A stretch of 64,000 nucleotides of DNA from Vanilla planifolia (GCA_023846275.1 JAIUJO010000091.1:816001-880000), one strand, 5' to 3'; counted from the first letter of the stretch, positions 9,290 through 23,600 are shown. The notes: generated from the letters alone by a model not told the origin. Program-made: numbers and translations.

Positions 9290-11918
9290 TTTTAATCCAA
9301 AATCATATCGTGGTTTGTGGGATAGACATATTTTATTTGCATAAAAAACATTTTTATTGATTCAAAATAAAAAAAATTAAAAAAAGAATATCTTCCTTAG
9401 TAACTCATAAATGGAGTTAAAAATGTTTAAGAATAACATGTAAATTGTGGGGTAACCACACATTTTCTAAATAAACATTATAAAATTAACCTACAAAATT
9501 TCTTAAATCATTGAATTCATTTTTCATATTTTATAATTTATTTAGATATATTATATTTATGTTTAACAATAAATATTAGAGTTCATATAATAGTCATATG
9601 TTTTTTCACAAATCTCTAATAAATTCTAGGAATGTGAATATTGTGTTATTATAAAATTTTATATCAATATTAGTTGTAAGAATTAATTTAAGAAAATATA
9701 TGAAACTATTGTCATGACAAATGATAAAGATTATTCATCAATTCATATTATAATAACACTATAACAGTTAACATTTTGTATTAAGATTGTGCCTCTAAAA
9801 ATTATGATAGGTTAGAGAAATTAATATATGACTTAGGTTGACATAAAATGTGTAATTTGTAAAGTTAATTCATTTAATAACTACAACCACTCAAATAATG
9901 GGAAACTTTTGTTGTTGCACCTCATATTAAATGGTAAGTGAATAAATATTTAATGCAAATAATTAATTATGTTTTATCAATCCTAATAATTACAAAATAT
10001 ATAATAAAAGCCATGTTACTTAAGAATGTTTTCTAATTTTTTTAAAGCCATGGAGAAGAATAAAAGTTGATTCTTGTGCTGGATTATAAAGCTCCTAATC
10101 ACTTGATCTGAATGAAATTGTTAAGCTTCGTTACAAAAATTTAAATTATGAATCGTTCAATTTCATTAGCTTTAATAATACTGGATCATTATTTGAGGAG
10201 GAGGATCCATGAGAAACGAAAGAGTACCATAGCCTTCAATATAATATAACACTAGACAAGGGAGATGAGTGAATTGAAAAAACAATATTATTATTTTTGT
10301 TAACAAGTCTCTAAGAATTAAAAAAATGAATTTTCCCATATTGATTATTAAAAAATGTATCTTAATATATATATCAAATACTTGACATTAAAATATTGAG
10401 ATATTATTTAAAAAAAATCTCTTAACTCTAATGAAAATTTTTTTAGTTTTATATTCAATGATATGTTATCGATTATTATTTTATGTTGTTACATGATATC
10501 GATATTTGCTTTTTTTATCTTTTAAGAGTAATGATATTTACTTTATCTTTTTATTATTAAGTTTTACTTATAAAATATGTGATGATTGATTTAACTTATT
10601 TTAGTTTGTATTTTTTTAGATTTATTAAGTCCACATAATAAGGAATAGAAAAAGAAAATATATTATATTATAAAATAAAACATTTTAATATATGTTGACT
10701 TTATAAATAGAGAAATCATTATATGCTAGTTATGATACTCATCACAATTTTTGTTTTATTATTGAGGCTTTCAATTGTTAGTTTAATTCTATATTAGTTG
10801 TTGTTATTTGCTTTCGTGTATACCTTATGTCTATTTATATTTTATATCGATGGACCACATAGGCTTCATTTGGCAAGTTTATATGAAAGAAAAATATTTC
10901 TAATATATTCTTAGTGATTTTTCTAAGTCAATTATAAAAAGATATTGAAAGAAAAAACATAAAGTTGATAATGAAATTAAGAACTTGAAGTTAGCTTATT
11001 TTAAAAATGATATAACAAATTTTGAGAATTATTTAGAATGAAAAATACAAAGAATAACATTTCTTATATAATCTTTATTTGAAAGGAAACTATTTTTTTA
11101 AATCATAACCTTATTGTTGTGAAGTGTAACCAAAATATTTGAGAAGAAAAATGATATAATCCCTGAGGTTTTCTTGGTTGAAAGAAACTATGAGGGAGAA
11201 AACCATGAAACACTTGAAGAGATTATTGTATTAGTTGATGAATTATAGGAAAAATTAATCCCAACTTGTGCATCGTTATTTAGAATATCCATGGGTGGCA
11301 TGACAATGTATTCAGAGTTTTGAATTAAAAAGTGTCAACTTAATATGTTGCTTTAAACAATGCTTTAAAAGATTGGTAAATGATGAACAAACACAAATAG
11401 CTTGTTTTCATCCAATCAATCATCAGATAATCCAACTCGATAGATTGGATGGCTCAATATGTTGATTCGATCAACTCAATAGTTTGTCTAATTAGCAAGG
11501 CTAGCCTTCCCATAGAATCCTCTTAGGACTTGACTTGCTATGATATTCCATTGCATGCTTCGAGAAATTCAATACCTTCAAGCAGATGATCTGCTTCTAT
11601 CAATAGACAATCAACAAAACATCAGCTTCTTTAGGTAATCTAACTTCACATTCTTCCTCCCAAGTAACTTCCAAGTGAGTCCCTAGTGTGCCTTGCTACT
11701 ATTTGAATACAATTTATTAAGTAAGCATCCATTCATTGATCAAAGTAGTAGGCTAAGGGTGGTTATAAACATCATGTCATACAACAAGAATAAGGACTTA
11801 ACTTGTTTCATATTATTCTCCAAAATACCATTTACATGTTTATTGCATGAATCGTTGAATAAGTTTCGTCCAGGAAGAACTGTAGTTGTTCAAATGGAAG
11901 GGAAAGCTAGGTCTAAAA
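9290..11918. other. Kinesin upstream flank (copy 1), non-coding
   Basis: AT-rich DNA repeated almost base for base at 33.46-36.05 kb. A weakly coding-like run at about 11160-11230 (+) reads EVFLVERNYEGENHETLEEI before breaking up; I cannot assign it. No transposon ends were recognised. Confidence 0.5.
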
Positions 11919-12190
11919 TCAAGTAGAAAACTCTAACTTGGAAATGCAAATTCCATCAGTATCTGTATAAAACCATTCCCTATCATGGATCATTGTACCC
12001 CCAACATTGACTGCCACAGGCTTCTTACCATAACACTCCTTGTTCAGCTTCAAAGGATGCAAACCCAATGCATGGATGCCGATGTCATAGGCATTGATCT
12101 CGTTGACATCTTGTATGCAGCCATTAACGAAGATGCCAAGCCAGTAATAATGTCATACAAATTTGCACAAGCTAGAGAGGATGTCGAGCA
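11919..12190 (-). pseudogene. RraA-like / HMG aldolase-type C-terminal fragment, copy 1
   Basis: The family comprises plant 'regulator of RNase E activity A'-like proteins (4-hydroxy-4-methyl-2-oxoglutarate aldolase fold). On the - strand the fragment reads WLGIFVNGCIQDVNEINAYD, then IGIHALGLHPLKLNKECY, then VAVNVGGTMIHDREWFYTDT and GICISKLEFST before TGA at 11919-11921. This matches the family's G-I-V-V-N-G-C-I-R-D-V-D-E-I and the final D-G-E-W-L-Y-A-D-T-D-G-I-L-V-S block. The upstream part (about 12144-12190) has an in-frame TGA, and the N-terminal two thirds are missing. It lies on the same strand as the kinesin, and the paralogous fragment is at 36055-36325. Confidence 0.75.
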
Positions 12191-12615
12191 TTTATGCTAA
12201 TAAAATCACCTAGTTCAGAAACACTTCAGCAAAGAGGCAAATGCAATATAAAGGCATTTCTGAACAAGAACCAACACCAAAATCTTTGATAAAAAAGAGG
12301 CAAATCTTTACAAGCTTGAAAAGAAACACATGAAGAGATCTAAGGTTTTAACATGTGTACTTGTAACTATCAGACTTAATACACAACTTCACACTTAGTA
12401 GATACAATGATAAAAATGGATTAACAACGACATTATCTTGGACAGCAAAATAACTAAATTATGACTCTAACAAACAACATAAAAGTTGAACATTAAAACT
12501 ACGCTATAAGGAAAACCTTAGCTTTGTCATCTTGATTGAATAGAAACAAAAAACTGAAATTTTGCTCAACTTAAAAAACCTTGAATAAAATATCTCTACT
12601 GAGAACCATGAAGAT

Positions 12616-12972
12616 ATTGGTCATCATCTTCTTATAAAATTTCACCAAAACATAGAAAAAATTAATAGAATGGAGACAAAAAACAATTCAATTGACTTAG
12701 TTTCTGCAACTATTTCTAGCAAAATATGAGAAATGAACTATCCAACTAGTTTAATGACAAAATGATAGTTGAAACCATGCCAACAGTCAATCACAACTTT
12801 GAGGAAACAAAGAATGTATGTAATGAGAAATAAGTCTCTAATAGATTACACCCATCAACACTTAAGCTTCGGTTGGTAAGCAAATATATGAGAGACAATG
12901 TCATGTGCATGACAAAAATTTATATGCTGAAAAACTTTGGTCACATTTATAATAAGCTAAAAAACTATGTGC
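12616..12972. other. AT-rich spacer
   Basis: Sequence unique to this side of the segmental duplication. Nothing recognised. Confidence 0.5.
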
Positions 12973-13280
12973 TCCTGTTACACTATTGTGTTTGATGATT
13001 CAAGCATAAATGTTTATAAATATCTCATATGGGCTTACTTTAAGTGTGTTAATATTTAATTAAGTCATGCCATGAACTTTGGATGTCTAAAATAGTGCTC
13101 TTCAAGGCTCTTAGAGTCATGGCAAGCTTCAAGAAAATTAAAGATGTGCACTAAAATTTTTATACTTGAATTTCTCTTTATTTTTTTTGAATTTAATATG
13201 TCCAAATTTTGAGATAAGGCTGTAAACTAGTAGTATTAATATTTTAAAATATTATAAGTTTAATAATTGTTGAATTTTAT
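12973..13280 (+). mobile_element. LTR 5' end fragment (Copia-like family), forward
   Basis: Starts TGTTACACTATTGTGTTTGA and matches 17897-18200, the first 300 bp of the LTR at 17.9 kb. It is cut at about 13280, where the same family resumes in inverted orientation. Confidence 0.6.
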
Positions 13281-13800
13281 ATTGTTTTGTGATAATTTTT
13301 GTGCCAAAATTTTGAATATAATTGTACTAAAATAATTTTATATTATAATAGTGTTAAAAGTGTCCTAAATGACTATTGAAGATAATTCATGAAAAATAAT
13401 TCCTAAATAATTTTAAAAAATCAAATAACAATGTTTATACTTTTCATCAATAATGCTTGGTGTAAACATCAAAATTCAATAATTATTAAACTTATTAAAC
13501 TTATAACATTTTCAAATATTAATACTACTAGTATGCCACATAATTTACAAATTTAGACATATTAAATTCAATAAAAATAAAGAGAAATTCAAGTATAAAA
13601 ATTTTAGTGCATGTCTTCAATTTTCTTGAATCATGACATGACTACGAGGGCCTTGAAGATCATTATTTTAGACATTTAAAAGCTAATGGCTAGAATTAAT
13701 TGAATATTAATAATTTCACTTAAAGCAAGCTCATATGAGATATAAACACTTATGCTTGACTCATCAAACACAAAGGTATAACATATGTGTTGGGCAATGA
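13281..13800 (-). mobile_element. LTR 5' end fragment (same family), inverted
   Basis: Reverse complement of about the first 500 bp of the LTR at 17897-18400. Its terminal end is near 13780-13790 (TGTTATACCTTTGTGTTTGA on the - strand). With the forward piece at 12973 it forms two ~300-bp inverted arms around a ~190-bp centre. Confidence 0.6.
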
Positions 13801-16800
13801 GAGGAAGATAAGTAATTTGGTTGAAATTATTTAATCTTATTTTCAAAAGATTGTGTACTAAACTCATATGTTACTAATAAATATAATTTTAAAAATAACA
13901 TTTTGATAAGTAGATTTATTTGATTAGAAATATTGTTTTACCAAAAAGAAATTTTTAGACTTGATTTAAAAAATAATCAAAGAATGTATTTGAAAAACAT
14001 CACTAACAAATAGGACTTTAGTTTGGTTCCACCAATTGTTTTGTCTAATTGTTATAAACAAAATTTTAACAACATAAATTAGAAAAATAAAAGTACTTTT
14101 AATATGAATTTATTTAACAATGTATAAAAAAAAATTGATATCATTCTTTATTTTTTTATCGTGCTATTTTCAATATAATCTTTGACTTTTTTCTAATAAC
14201 GTAAAAGATAAATGGGGTGAATAATTATTTAATTTTTTTTTTATAATGTATTATTTATAGGAAATTATAATATTATTTATTTATAATTTTTATACAATTA
14301 TCAAAATATTACTTAAAATGTTTTATTTAAATATCAAATAAAATAGTTATATAAGATGGTAGGAATGAAGGATGTGTTATATACACTTAAATTGTCTTTT
14401 TCATCACATTGGGAGGCAATGGGGTTTGACTTGATAATACGTTATGTCTTTCAATCATACATTCATAGATATCGAACATAATTAATTTTAATACCATGCC
14501 ATAAAAAGTGAAAATGGGAATATGATAAGTGGCAATCATAACCATTGATATACAATCAACTTTTGATACACATGCTTCAAAAATACTTCTCTTATCAATA
14601 AGTGTCGGTTCCTAACACATGAATTGATAACAAGTTTCCATTCCATTGAATTAGATTTATTTGAGAAAGATATTAAGATGGCCCATCCAGTGAAGACATA
14701 TACCAACCTCTAAGAGAAATTTCTTTGCTACATAAATGATACAAATTTAATGAAATGATATAGATATTGGTAGAAGATATAAGAATACAAACAGAAACAT
14801 AAAAAAGGGAGTTTTGTATTTGACACATTCCATTCATGTCATAAAACTATGTTGCAGTGAAAGTTTTTCTTTGACCTATCTTAAGCATTATTTTTCACTT
14901 TCTAAAAGATTTTCGTCATTAATTTTATAATTTTATTTACTTATGCCTTATTTGAGATTATCTTATTATTTTTTGCTTTTTGACTTCTAAATTTTATTTT
15001 TCATATCAATAAGATGTTACACATTTAATTATAAACAAATATGTGCATGCACATATATACTCGTGCACATGCATAATATTATATAAACATAGACACATAG
15101 ACACATAGAAGAAGAGTTGAAACTTTTTTAAAATATTTTTAACATTTAAAAGCCATATATAAACATAGGAAAGATAGGAAACATACCAATAATATTTGTA
15201 ATCACAAAGTCAAATCATGTATTATGATATTGAATTTAGGTCAATGATTAGGAGTGAGGAAGATTGGAGGTAAAATGATGCAAGCACATAATAATTCATT
15301 TATTAATAAAGGATATTCTTAAAATGGATTATAAAATTAGAATTTATTTTTGTGCAAGTTCAATTAGTAAATAATTAATAAAAAAATTTGTATATTTTCT
15401 TAATTAATCTATCATGTAAAATTTAAAAGATAATATTTTATGCTTGTTATTAAAAGAATGTAATTACATAGGAGAGATTATGAAAAAAACATATTATAAT
15501 ATGACTTTTTGTATAAAGGGTGGATCTTATGTGTGTCATTCATTTTTTTTTAACTTTTTAAAGCTAAAAATAATTGGCATTTTAATAAAAACGTTTCATT
15601 AAATTTTTATCCCTCTCTAATAAAACTAATTATTCAAAATACTTTTATAAAACTATATATTCAAGTATGCAAATTATATTTAAATATAGTATTAACCAAT
15701 TATAATTTAATAGTAGTGCAATTATAAGGAAGCACAATTACAAGAAAGATTGAAGAATATTCTTGAAATTGGAATGGACATGATAAGAATAACGAACTAA
15801 TGATTATTGATATCATTCTCCAAATAATAAAATTATTGCTCATCACCACCATCAAGTAGCCTTCAAACTTATTGATTTGACAACACATGTGATATGTTCT
15901 TTTCATTATTGACAGTCGCTCTTAGAGATCAATACTATTCTCAAGCCAACAACCTCCAAACACGTGTCTCTAATAAATAGGCAAATCATGGCATAATTAA
16001 AAAAAATTCAAGTAAAATAATGATATAGGAAAATAATAAGAAAATATCAAATTTTTAGATGATTTAATTTCTTATTCTTAAATTCATATCTACCCTTTAG
16101 ACATTTTTCTTGGGCCTATCACTCTCCTTTCTTTTATCATAAGTGTTGGCAAAGAAGCTTTACAATAGTTTTTTTTTTTAGAGAAAAAAATTTAAGCCTC
16201 AAATTCCCCTCACACAAGGTCCAAAAGTAAACACCTTCCCACACAAGGTTAAAAGTGGTAACCTTTTCTATAAACAATTACTAAAATAGGCTCTCTTTTC
16301 TCATATAAGGCACAAAGCAAACACCTCTAAATCCTAGTTGGATTAAGCCAAATTCAATAATAAAAATAACAAAATTTTACAAAAACTCTCTAAAAATTAA
16401 AAGAGTGATATATATATATATATAAATATATAACTTTAAAAAATGATGCCAATTAGGTATATAACTTCTAATTACAATATTAAAGTTTCTAAGTAATGAG
16501 TGCATTTATTCAATGCAATGGGTTTTTCCATCTATTTATAGAACTAATGCGGTTGTTTGTAATTCTTAAAAACTATCAATTTTAGCTTAACAACCTCCTA
16601 AGTCTTTTAAGATATTTTCATATTCTTGATTAATACCTTAATCCTTGTTAGGAATGCTTTAATAAGAAAATATAAATAGCCAATTAGCCAAGCTATGCTT
16701 TACCACCTATTAGTCGATTTTAGAATGTTCTATAATTTGTGCATTTTTTATCCACCAAATTTAACAAACAATTTATCAAATTGAATGTTGTACTATTTAA

Positions 16801-17896
16801 TGATGATCAAAATTATTTATCAAACATTTCTATTGCCTTTTGATATTGCTCAATTTTGAGTTGCTAACAACGAGATTATCCATCAAATAGTTTGATAATT
16901 TTTTAAAAGAACTCAAGTTTTAGTATATTTTTATTTAATATTTAATAGATGGTCAAGTTATTATCATATCGTTACTAAACTAGTTATCCAATGTCTATTA
17001 AATAGAGTAATTGGAATTTTATAGAGGTTGATGTTGGTAGCCCCATATGACCATTAATAAACTAAGCTATTAGATAATCCAATTTTTTATGGACAAGCCA
17101 TCAGCCAATTATCGAATATTTCGATGATTTTTCAAAAGAATATACAAATGATGGCTGAGCTTAAACTAATAAGTATTTCCTGATAGAATGTTTAATATCT
17201 GTTAGAGAACTAGTCAAATGTTTATAGCTTTATTAAAGAGAGTATTTTTAGCAAATTAATTTTATTTCTCATATTATTTTAGTATGCTAAATTTTCAAAA
17301 GCATAATAAAATGTAAAATTTTAAAAAGCCTTTAATAAATTGTTGTTTTAAAAATATGGTAGACTTTTTAGTTTTAAAAACTATCTAATAATAATTTTAA
17401 TAAATTTTTAATATATTTAAGCTACTTTATCAAATTAATCGTTCGCGAATCTAAAATAATCATTCCTATAGTACATATGAATATTTTTCTTGTATTTTGC
17501 ATCTAATTTGTACACTTGTTCTTTCATAATTCTTAAATAATATATACCAATGAACATATGTACATCTTTTGATTATCATTTATCAAATCTTAATTATGTG
17601 TGTATATATGTATATATATTTATAATATTTATTATATCTTATAAGATTGATTACAAAAATTAAGATTGAATTTGAATTATTTTGGAGTGATTAAAATTTT
17701 AATATTATTTATGATAATTATATTAAGAGTTTCAAATGTAATGATTAATACCTTTCTTAGTTGAATAAAATATTCCTTTGGCAAGCTTCTTTACTAATTG
17801 AATGGTATTCCTTTTAGTTGTCTAAGATAAAGACCAATTTAGATGATAATAAAAGATAAAAATAAGTTTTCACTTTCACATAATAACCAATATTTC
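13801..17896. other. AT-rich intergenic DNA
   Basis: No exon, RNA gene or recognisable transposon. A short (AT)n run lies at about 16409-16424. A region at 16180-16330 has loosely repeated 'cacacaagg' motifs of unknown meaning. Confidence 0.5.
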
Positions 17897-19760
17897 ATGT
17901 GTTACACCCTTGTGTTTGATGAATCAAGAACAAATGTTTATATATCACATGGACTTGTTTTAAGTAAAACTATTAATATTTAATTAAGTCAAGCCATGAA
18001 CTTTAAATGTCTAAATAGTGGTCTTCAAGGCTATTGGAGTCATGGTAAGCTTCAAGGAAATTGAAAACATGTATTAAAATTTTTATACTTGAATTTCTCT
18101 TTTTTTTCTTGAATTTGAAATGCCAAAATTTTGAGATGATGTGGCACACTAGTAGTATTAATATTTAAAAATATTATAAGTTTAATAATTGTTGAATTTT
18201 TATTTTTGGGCCAAGCATTATTGATGAAAAGTATAGACATTGGTATTTGATTTTTTTAAAATTATTTAGGAATTATTTTTCATGAATTTCTTTTCATAGT
18301 CATTTAGGACACTTGTAACACAATCATAATATAAAATTATTTGAGTATACTTATATTCAAAATTTGGGCACAAAACTTTTCACAAAACACTATAAAACAA
18401 CTTTAGTCTCGGGAGTTTTCACTGTAATATTGGGCGGGTCGACCCGACCCTACCGCTGGTCCGTCAAGGCATTAGGGATTTAAAAAGTAAAATAAAAATT
18501 GTTCGATAGACCCGAAGGGGCGAGCGAAGCCCGAAGGCGAAGGAAGAATGCCACAAGGAAACCTGAAAGGAATATTGTGAAATCAAGTCAACCAGGACCA
18601 AGTGATCAAATCTTGGTCAAGGAAGGAGGGAGCTAACCCCAAATAACTCGAGAGACTTATGAACCAAAACCCTCATAAAGGGCAATGACAACACAATTTT
18701 GGCAATATGGTACTAAATTCTCATGCGCCTGTCAAAGAAGGCAGAAGGGCAGGCGCAATCTGACGACTTAGGTTAATTAAGGTAAAATGCTACAAGTAAA
18801 TAGTAAAATGAAAAGTAAAAGCTTTGAACCTGAGGTAATTTTGCAAGAAGATGCAGAACCACTATAGTAAGTTTCTAATTCAATTATTTTATGTTCAAAT
18901 TATACTAATAAATTCAAAACAACATACGTGCCATCCAATGGCCAGGACTAATCTCGAACGGTAAAATCAGGATTCAATTAGAAACATTCATTTCAAGATT
19001 CAAATCAAATGGTGACTGCTATGTATCTGTTACCCAAACAACTAGTTCTTTTAGAGTCGGTAGGAGTGGATTTAGAGCTCAAATTTGAGCTCCATAAATA
19101 GGGAAGGATGAAGAACTCCAAGATGTTACACTTGCTAAGTTCTCAAAACTTTCAAATCATAATTTTAAGCTATTACAAATGCATACAGTGCTTCCAAACT
19201 CATAAAGTGAAAGTTGCGAGAAGAAACCCGAAATTGGAGGTTTTGCTTCAACTACTTTTCAATTACTATTCCTCCCACTTTTCAATTTTTTTCTTTGGAA
19301 TTTTTGTTGTATTGAGTGTGCCTCATACTTTAAATTATCCTAAGTTGATATTTTGTTGCCAATTTTTGTATTTGTTTCATGGTGTAAGGGCATCCCCGCA
19401 ATTGTGCAGAAGCTCGGGGTTTGAGTTGAGCCCGAAAAAAACTCAAATAGGTTCGGGATTAGTCGTCGATAAAATCCCAAGTAGGTTTGAGATGAGTCGT
19501 ACAAAAAACCTTGCTTTTAATTTGTGATTTTTAGTGTTTTTTTAAAAACACTGGTTGGGGGTGGACCTAGGCTCGATTTTGACTCGAACTACCTTAAAAA
19601 TCTTTTGCGTAAAATTTAACTACTCACTCTTGCTTAAAAAATTTAAGTTTTAATTTAAACATAAAATTGAAAGAAAATCTTAAAATTTTATTTACCGCAA
19701 TTCACCCCCTTTCTTGTGGGTTTATTTTAAGCACAAAGAACTTCAATTTTAAATTTTCTT
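17897..19760 (+). mobile_element. Copia-like LTR (solo or truncated element)
   Basis: Begins TGTTACACCCTTGTGTTTGA. Past about 18400 the DNA is richer in GC than its surroundings and looks like a plant LTR: a U3 region, a TATA-like box (CCATAAATAGGG near 19092), then a U5-like stretch with GGGGGTGGACCTAGGC (about 19556) and ACCTTAAAAATCTTTTGCGT, patterns I associate with plant Copia LTRs. Near 19695 comes CGCAATTCACCCCCTTTC, a motif common at the end of such LTRs. I see no reverse transcriptase or integrase on either side, so it is a solo LTR or a remnant. The exact 3' end and target-site duplication were not resolved. The open frame at 19108-19527 lies inside the LTR and is probably not a gene. 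Confidence 0.55.
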
Positions 19761-19910
19761 TCTTTAAAATGGAAAAAACCCACTTTTTCAAAACAATACT
19801 TAGAAGATGATAATAATTTTATCATTGCCAAGAAAAATCTATAATATATTGTGAAAAATTAAAAAAATGCTATTCAATGAATTTTGTTATTTCTTTTTGA
19901 AATACTAGTC

Positions 19911-20632
19911 TTATAAGTTACATAAAATTAATTTTATCATTGATAATAATAATTTATTTCAATTAAGATGAAATTATGTACGTTTATTGCATCAAATTTT
20001 TTTAAATTTAATATTATGTGTAATTGCCATTAATAATTATTTTTGAAATGTAAGCCAACAAACACTCAACATAAAGGTTTCTAACCGCTTGCAATTGGTA
20101 TCAGTATTAGCGGACAATTGTGCTCAATTATGACATAGAAATGGTAGTTTGATATTGGTGGTAGTGGGGTCAGTATTTTTTTCCAAACTATGTTGACAAT
20201 CTAATAATGGTGAAAATCTATAGTGATACCATTATGTTTGACAATTGTAGGTTAGTAGTGATGGATGATATTTTGATCACCAGTGATACTTATTGAGGGA
20301 TAATAATGAGTGTATTGGCTTGACCAATGGCAATGTCTAACATTAATAGAAACAAATGATCATGATTAATACAATGAGGATGGTTAATGCCTACCTTAAC
20401 CTTGATTATTAGCTTTTCATTAACCCTTTTTTAAACTATTGCATAGCAAGTCATGCACATTTTTTGTTACTTCTCTTAATAATCTTAACAAACTTGACAG
20501 TAAACCATAAACTCAATTAACACTAAGTTAGCTAAACCACTATTGATTATTGTTGTTACTATTTCCGTGGTTAAATAATAACTCTATCATCACTAAATTG
20601 CCATGCCTTAGTACCTAAGGACATCACTATCA
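19911..20632 (+). repeat. Dispersed ~0.72-kb repeat, copy 1
   Basis: Begins TTATAAGTTACATAAAATTA and matches 25427-26135 in direct orientation with moderate divergence, ending at a shared TTAGTACCTAAGG followed by CATCACTATCA. No coding frame. Probably a non-autonomous element; see copy 2 for a possible terminal inverted repeat. Confidence 0.7.
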
Positions 20633-23600
20633 TAAGTTATCTTTGCTAACAAATTACAATTGTCAACTAATATCGACAACGATAAAAGTGTTATTAAAAT
20701 AATCCACAAATCTTTTGACATAGTAAAAAAAGGACTAGTGAAAAATTGATTACTTGTGTTAGGACCTAGTTGGATCCTAATCTTGTTGATGATTTTTTTA
20801 AAAATAGCCTTATGTGATTTTAGTAGATTAACTTAAGTCACACCTTCAAACCTATCATGTCAAACATAAAGTTAATGACTAAGGTTTTAATCTAACTATA
20901 GTGGTTAACTTTTGATAAGTTAACAAAAAATTATATAAACCATGATAAACAAAAAATTGGGTAAATCATGATAAAACTAATATTGACATAATCAACTCAA
21001 TAAACCCAACTTCTTTTTCAAATATTTGACTAAATTAAAGTAATAAAATCTCTTATTAAATTCTTCTTTTTTTCTTATTTTAAAAACTTATCATTAATGA
21101 CAAATGAATTATCTTACATCATATATAGGATTATTAACAATTCAATCTCGATTTGACTCAATTCTAATCTAAGATAATCATAAAAATTTTCAATTGAAAC
21201 TTTAAACTTAGCTTAACTAGTAAATGTGTTTTTTAATTCAAATATAACTCAAGGAAAACACTGTTCAACTTTTTATTAATGTTCAACCTTATTTTTATTA
21301 AATTGTTGATGCTAAATACATAAACACATTTTTTGTATTTATTGAATAAATATAAATCATTAACTTTATTCACTTAAATGAATGTTGGATCGTCTCCAAC
21401 CATATGTCAATATCTAAACAATGTGGTTCTCAACCCAAAATACAAGTTTGAACCATTATAAACACATAGCTGGATTTTGACCCTTACTTAAACTAAACAT
21501 AATGTCTTTCTCATTTCTTGACATTTCTTGCTCTACATTGTACGAATCTTTACAAAACAAATAGAAAAGATTAAAAATAAATATTACAAAAGCAAACAAG
21601 TTAATGAAGCAATAACTCTTAATAGTTTGTTGTGATATCCCTTAATGTGACATTTATTTACTATGGATTGATGGGCATTTAACATTTTTTTCAGTTTAAA
21701 TCTATTGCTTAGAAGTATTGGTTTGTTATGTATGTCCTTTTTATAAATTGGATCCCTTTTTTTGTGCTTCTAGTGATTATAGATAATGTAATTTTATGTT
21801 TTTTATAATTTTCAACCTCCAAATATAGGTGTGCAATACGAAATAATTTTAAAATTGAGTGTTTCACCTATATCGAACAGTGAATTAAACCTTTTATTAA
21901 AATTCCTAAATAATATTTTTTTTCTAAAATATCTTTTATTTCTTATCCAATACTCTTTTATCTATTCTTTATCTTCAGTTATGAAATTAATCAAAATTTT
22001 TAAGGCTTAATAATTTTAATTCAACAAAACTAATCTTTTGATAATCATTAAAACTAAATTAACAACAAAAAGCATCAATCTAAGCCAATTAGTCTAAGAA
22101 AATTATTAAAATCGCAAATAAAATCAAATGTTGCTATTTAAATGTTAACTTTATTGTAGATTTTCATATAACTATTCTTGTAGTTTATGGAATGTAATAG
22201 TCTTCTATCTAATCTATTCTCTTTTATATATATTGATTTTTTTTAAAAATTTATCTATGAGAGAAAAGCTTTAGATCCTAATCATAATAATTTCCTAAAT
22301 TAGTAAGAAAAAAATATGAGTTTCAATCCTATTTGACCAATCAAATTAATTCTTCTATATATGTTGCAATGTGTTTAACTCAATCCTAAAAGCCTCTTTA
22401 AGTTCTCAATTTAGTTTTGTCTTAATGGCATTGTAAAATATTAAAATATTTAAGTTGTTATGACAAGTAATAAGAAAAATGAAAAATATTGAGCTTAAGA
22501 TAAAGGTTTAATATTAGTATAAATTATTTTTTAAAATTAAATTAAATTAATTAACATTATAATGGAACGAAATTAGGTTAAGAAAATTTGAAAAAAATAC
22601 TGTAATTTTTTTCTCAAAAATGTATTCAAAGATTATAACTAGATTATATAAATTTCTTAAATAAAAATTAGAATAATTTTCATCAAGAAAAAAATTTAAG
22701 ATTCTAAATACTTATATTCCAGATGTTTTAAATATAAATAGATTTTCAACTCTCTCAATTGTCCTTTAGTTCTTAATAGTAAGTTAAGTTGAATTAAAAA
22801 GCGAGCTAGTTTAAGTGGATTAAGTGAAATATATGTTATTTATATAAGTTATAATAAAAAATTCCAAAGGTTTTAGTCTTTATAGAAAAAATTAAAATTG
22901 ATATACAAGGAAAAAATTGACTGTTCACAAGATTAAATCTTTTTCAATTTCAAATCCTTTCAACTGATAGCATAATCCTACATAAAGATAAATTGCTCAT
23001 ATTATGATAATTTACTAGCCTTGTGATCATAATTTGAGATTAGAGCATTAAGTGGTTGGGATACTACAAAATCTTTACTTTGATATCAAAAACTTATATA
23101 AATAAGTAGGGCTATTCGAAAAGATTTGTCACACTAGTCCTAAGCTACAAGAGATTGGTAAGTAAGGTGGTGGTGAGGATGCTTAACTACAAGCATTATA
23201 GAGGAAGCCAAAGCCATTAGTGGGGAGGGGTTGGCCTCGAGTATAGAGAAGGTGGACAAGCATAAATTGATGTAATTGTGAGTGGTGGCTGACACAAATG
23301 ACAACATTGTAACCCAAGGACATGATATGTAGTAAGGAGAATGTAATAAGCTAGAGGCATGACTATCACAATGCTTGGATGTCCATCATGGCGATGGGAA
23401 ACAGGAGGCTAGATTCGAAAGTGTAAGATGGGTATTAGTGGTGGATAGTTTAGGTTAAAGGCAAATGACATTAGATTTGGGGAGTGATCAACAAAGTGCA
23501 GCCATTTGGTTATAGTATGGTAAGAAACACACAACAATGGAACGAAAGGGGCGGAGTGAAAAAGTTGTGAGGATGACAATATTGTTTGGTGATGCTGCCA

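Larger units (their letters stand above)
8232..12615. repeat. Segmental duplication, copy 1
   Basis: Matches 32395-36757 in the same orientation at an offset of about 24.1 kb, with only scattered differences over more than 4 kb. It carries the kinesin 5' part, its promoter, about 2.6 kb of AT-rich flank and the RraA-like fragment. The left edge is inside kinesin exon 3. The right edge is just after a shared CTGAGAACCATGAA. Confidence 0.92.

Noticed and set aside
11693-12200. Two + strand open frames, also found at 35829-36336
   Set aside because: The second is antisense to the RraA-like fragment, whose - strand reading matches a known family. The first has no family resemblance.
19108-19527. 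139-codon + frame
   Set aside because: Lies downstream of the TATA-like box within the Copia-like LTR. No protein-family features, so probably a chance frame in LTR DNA.
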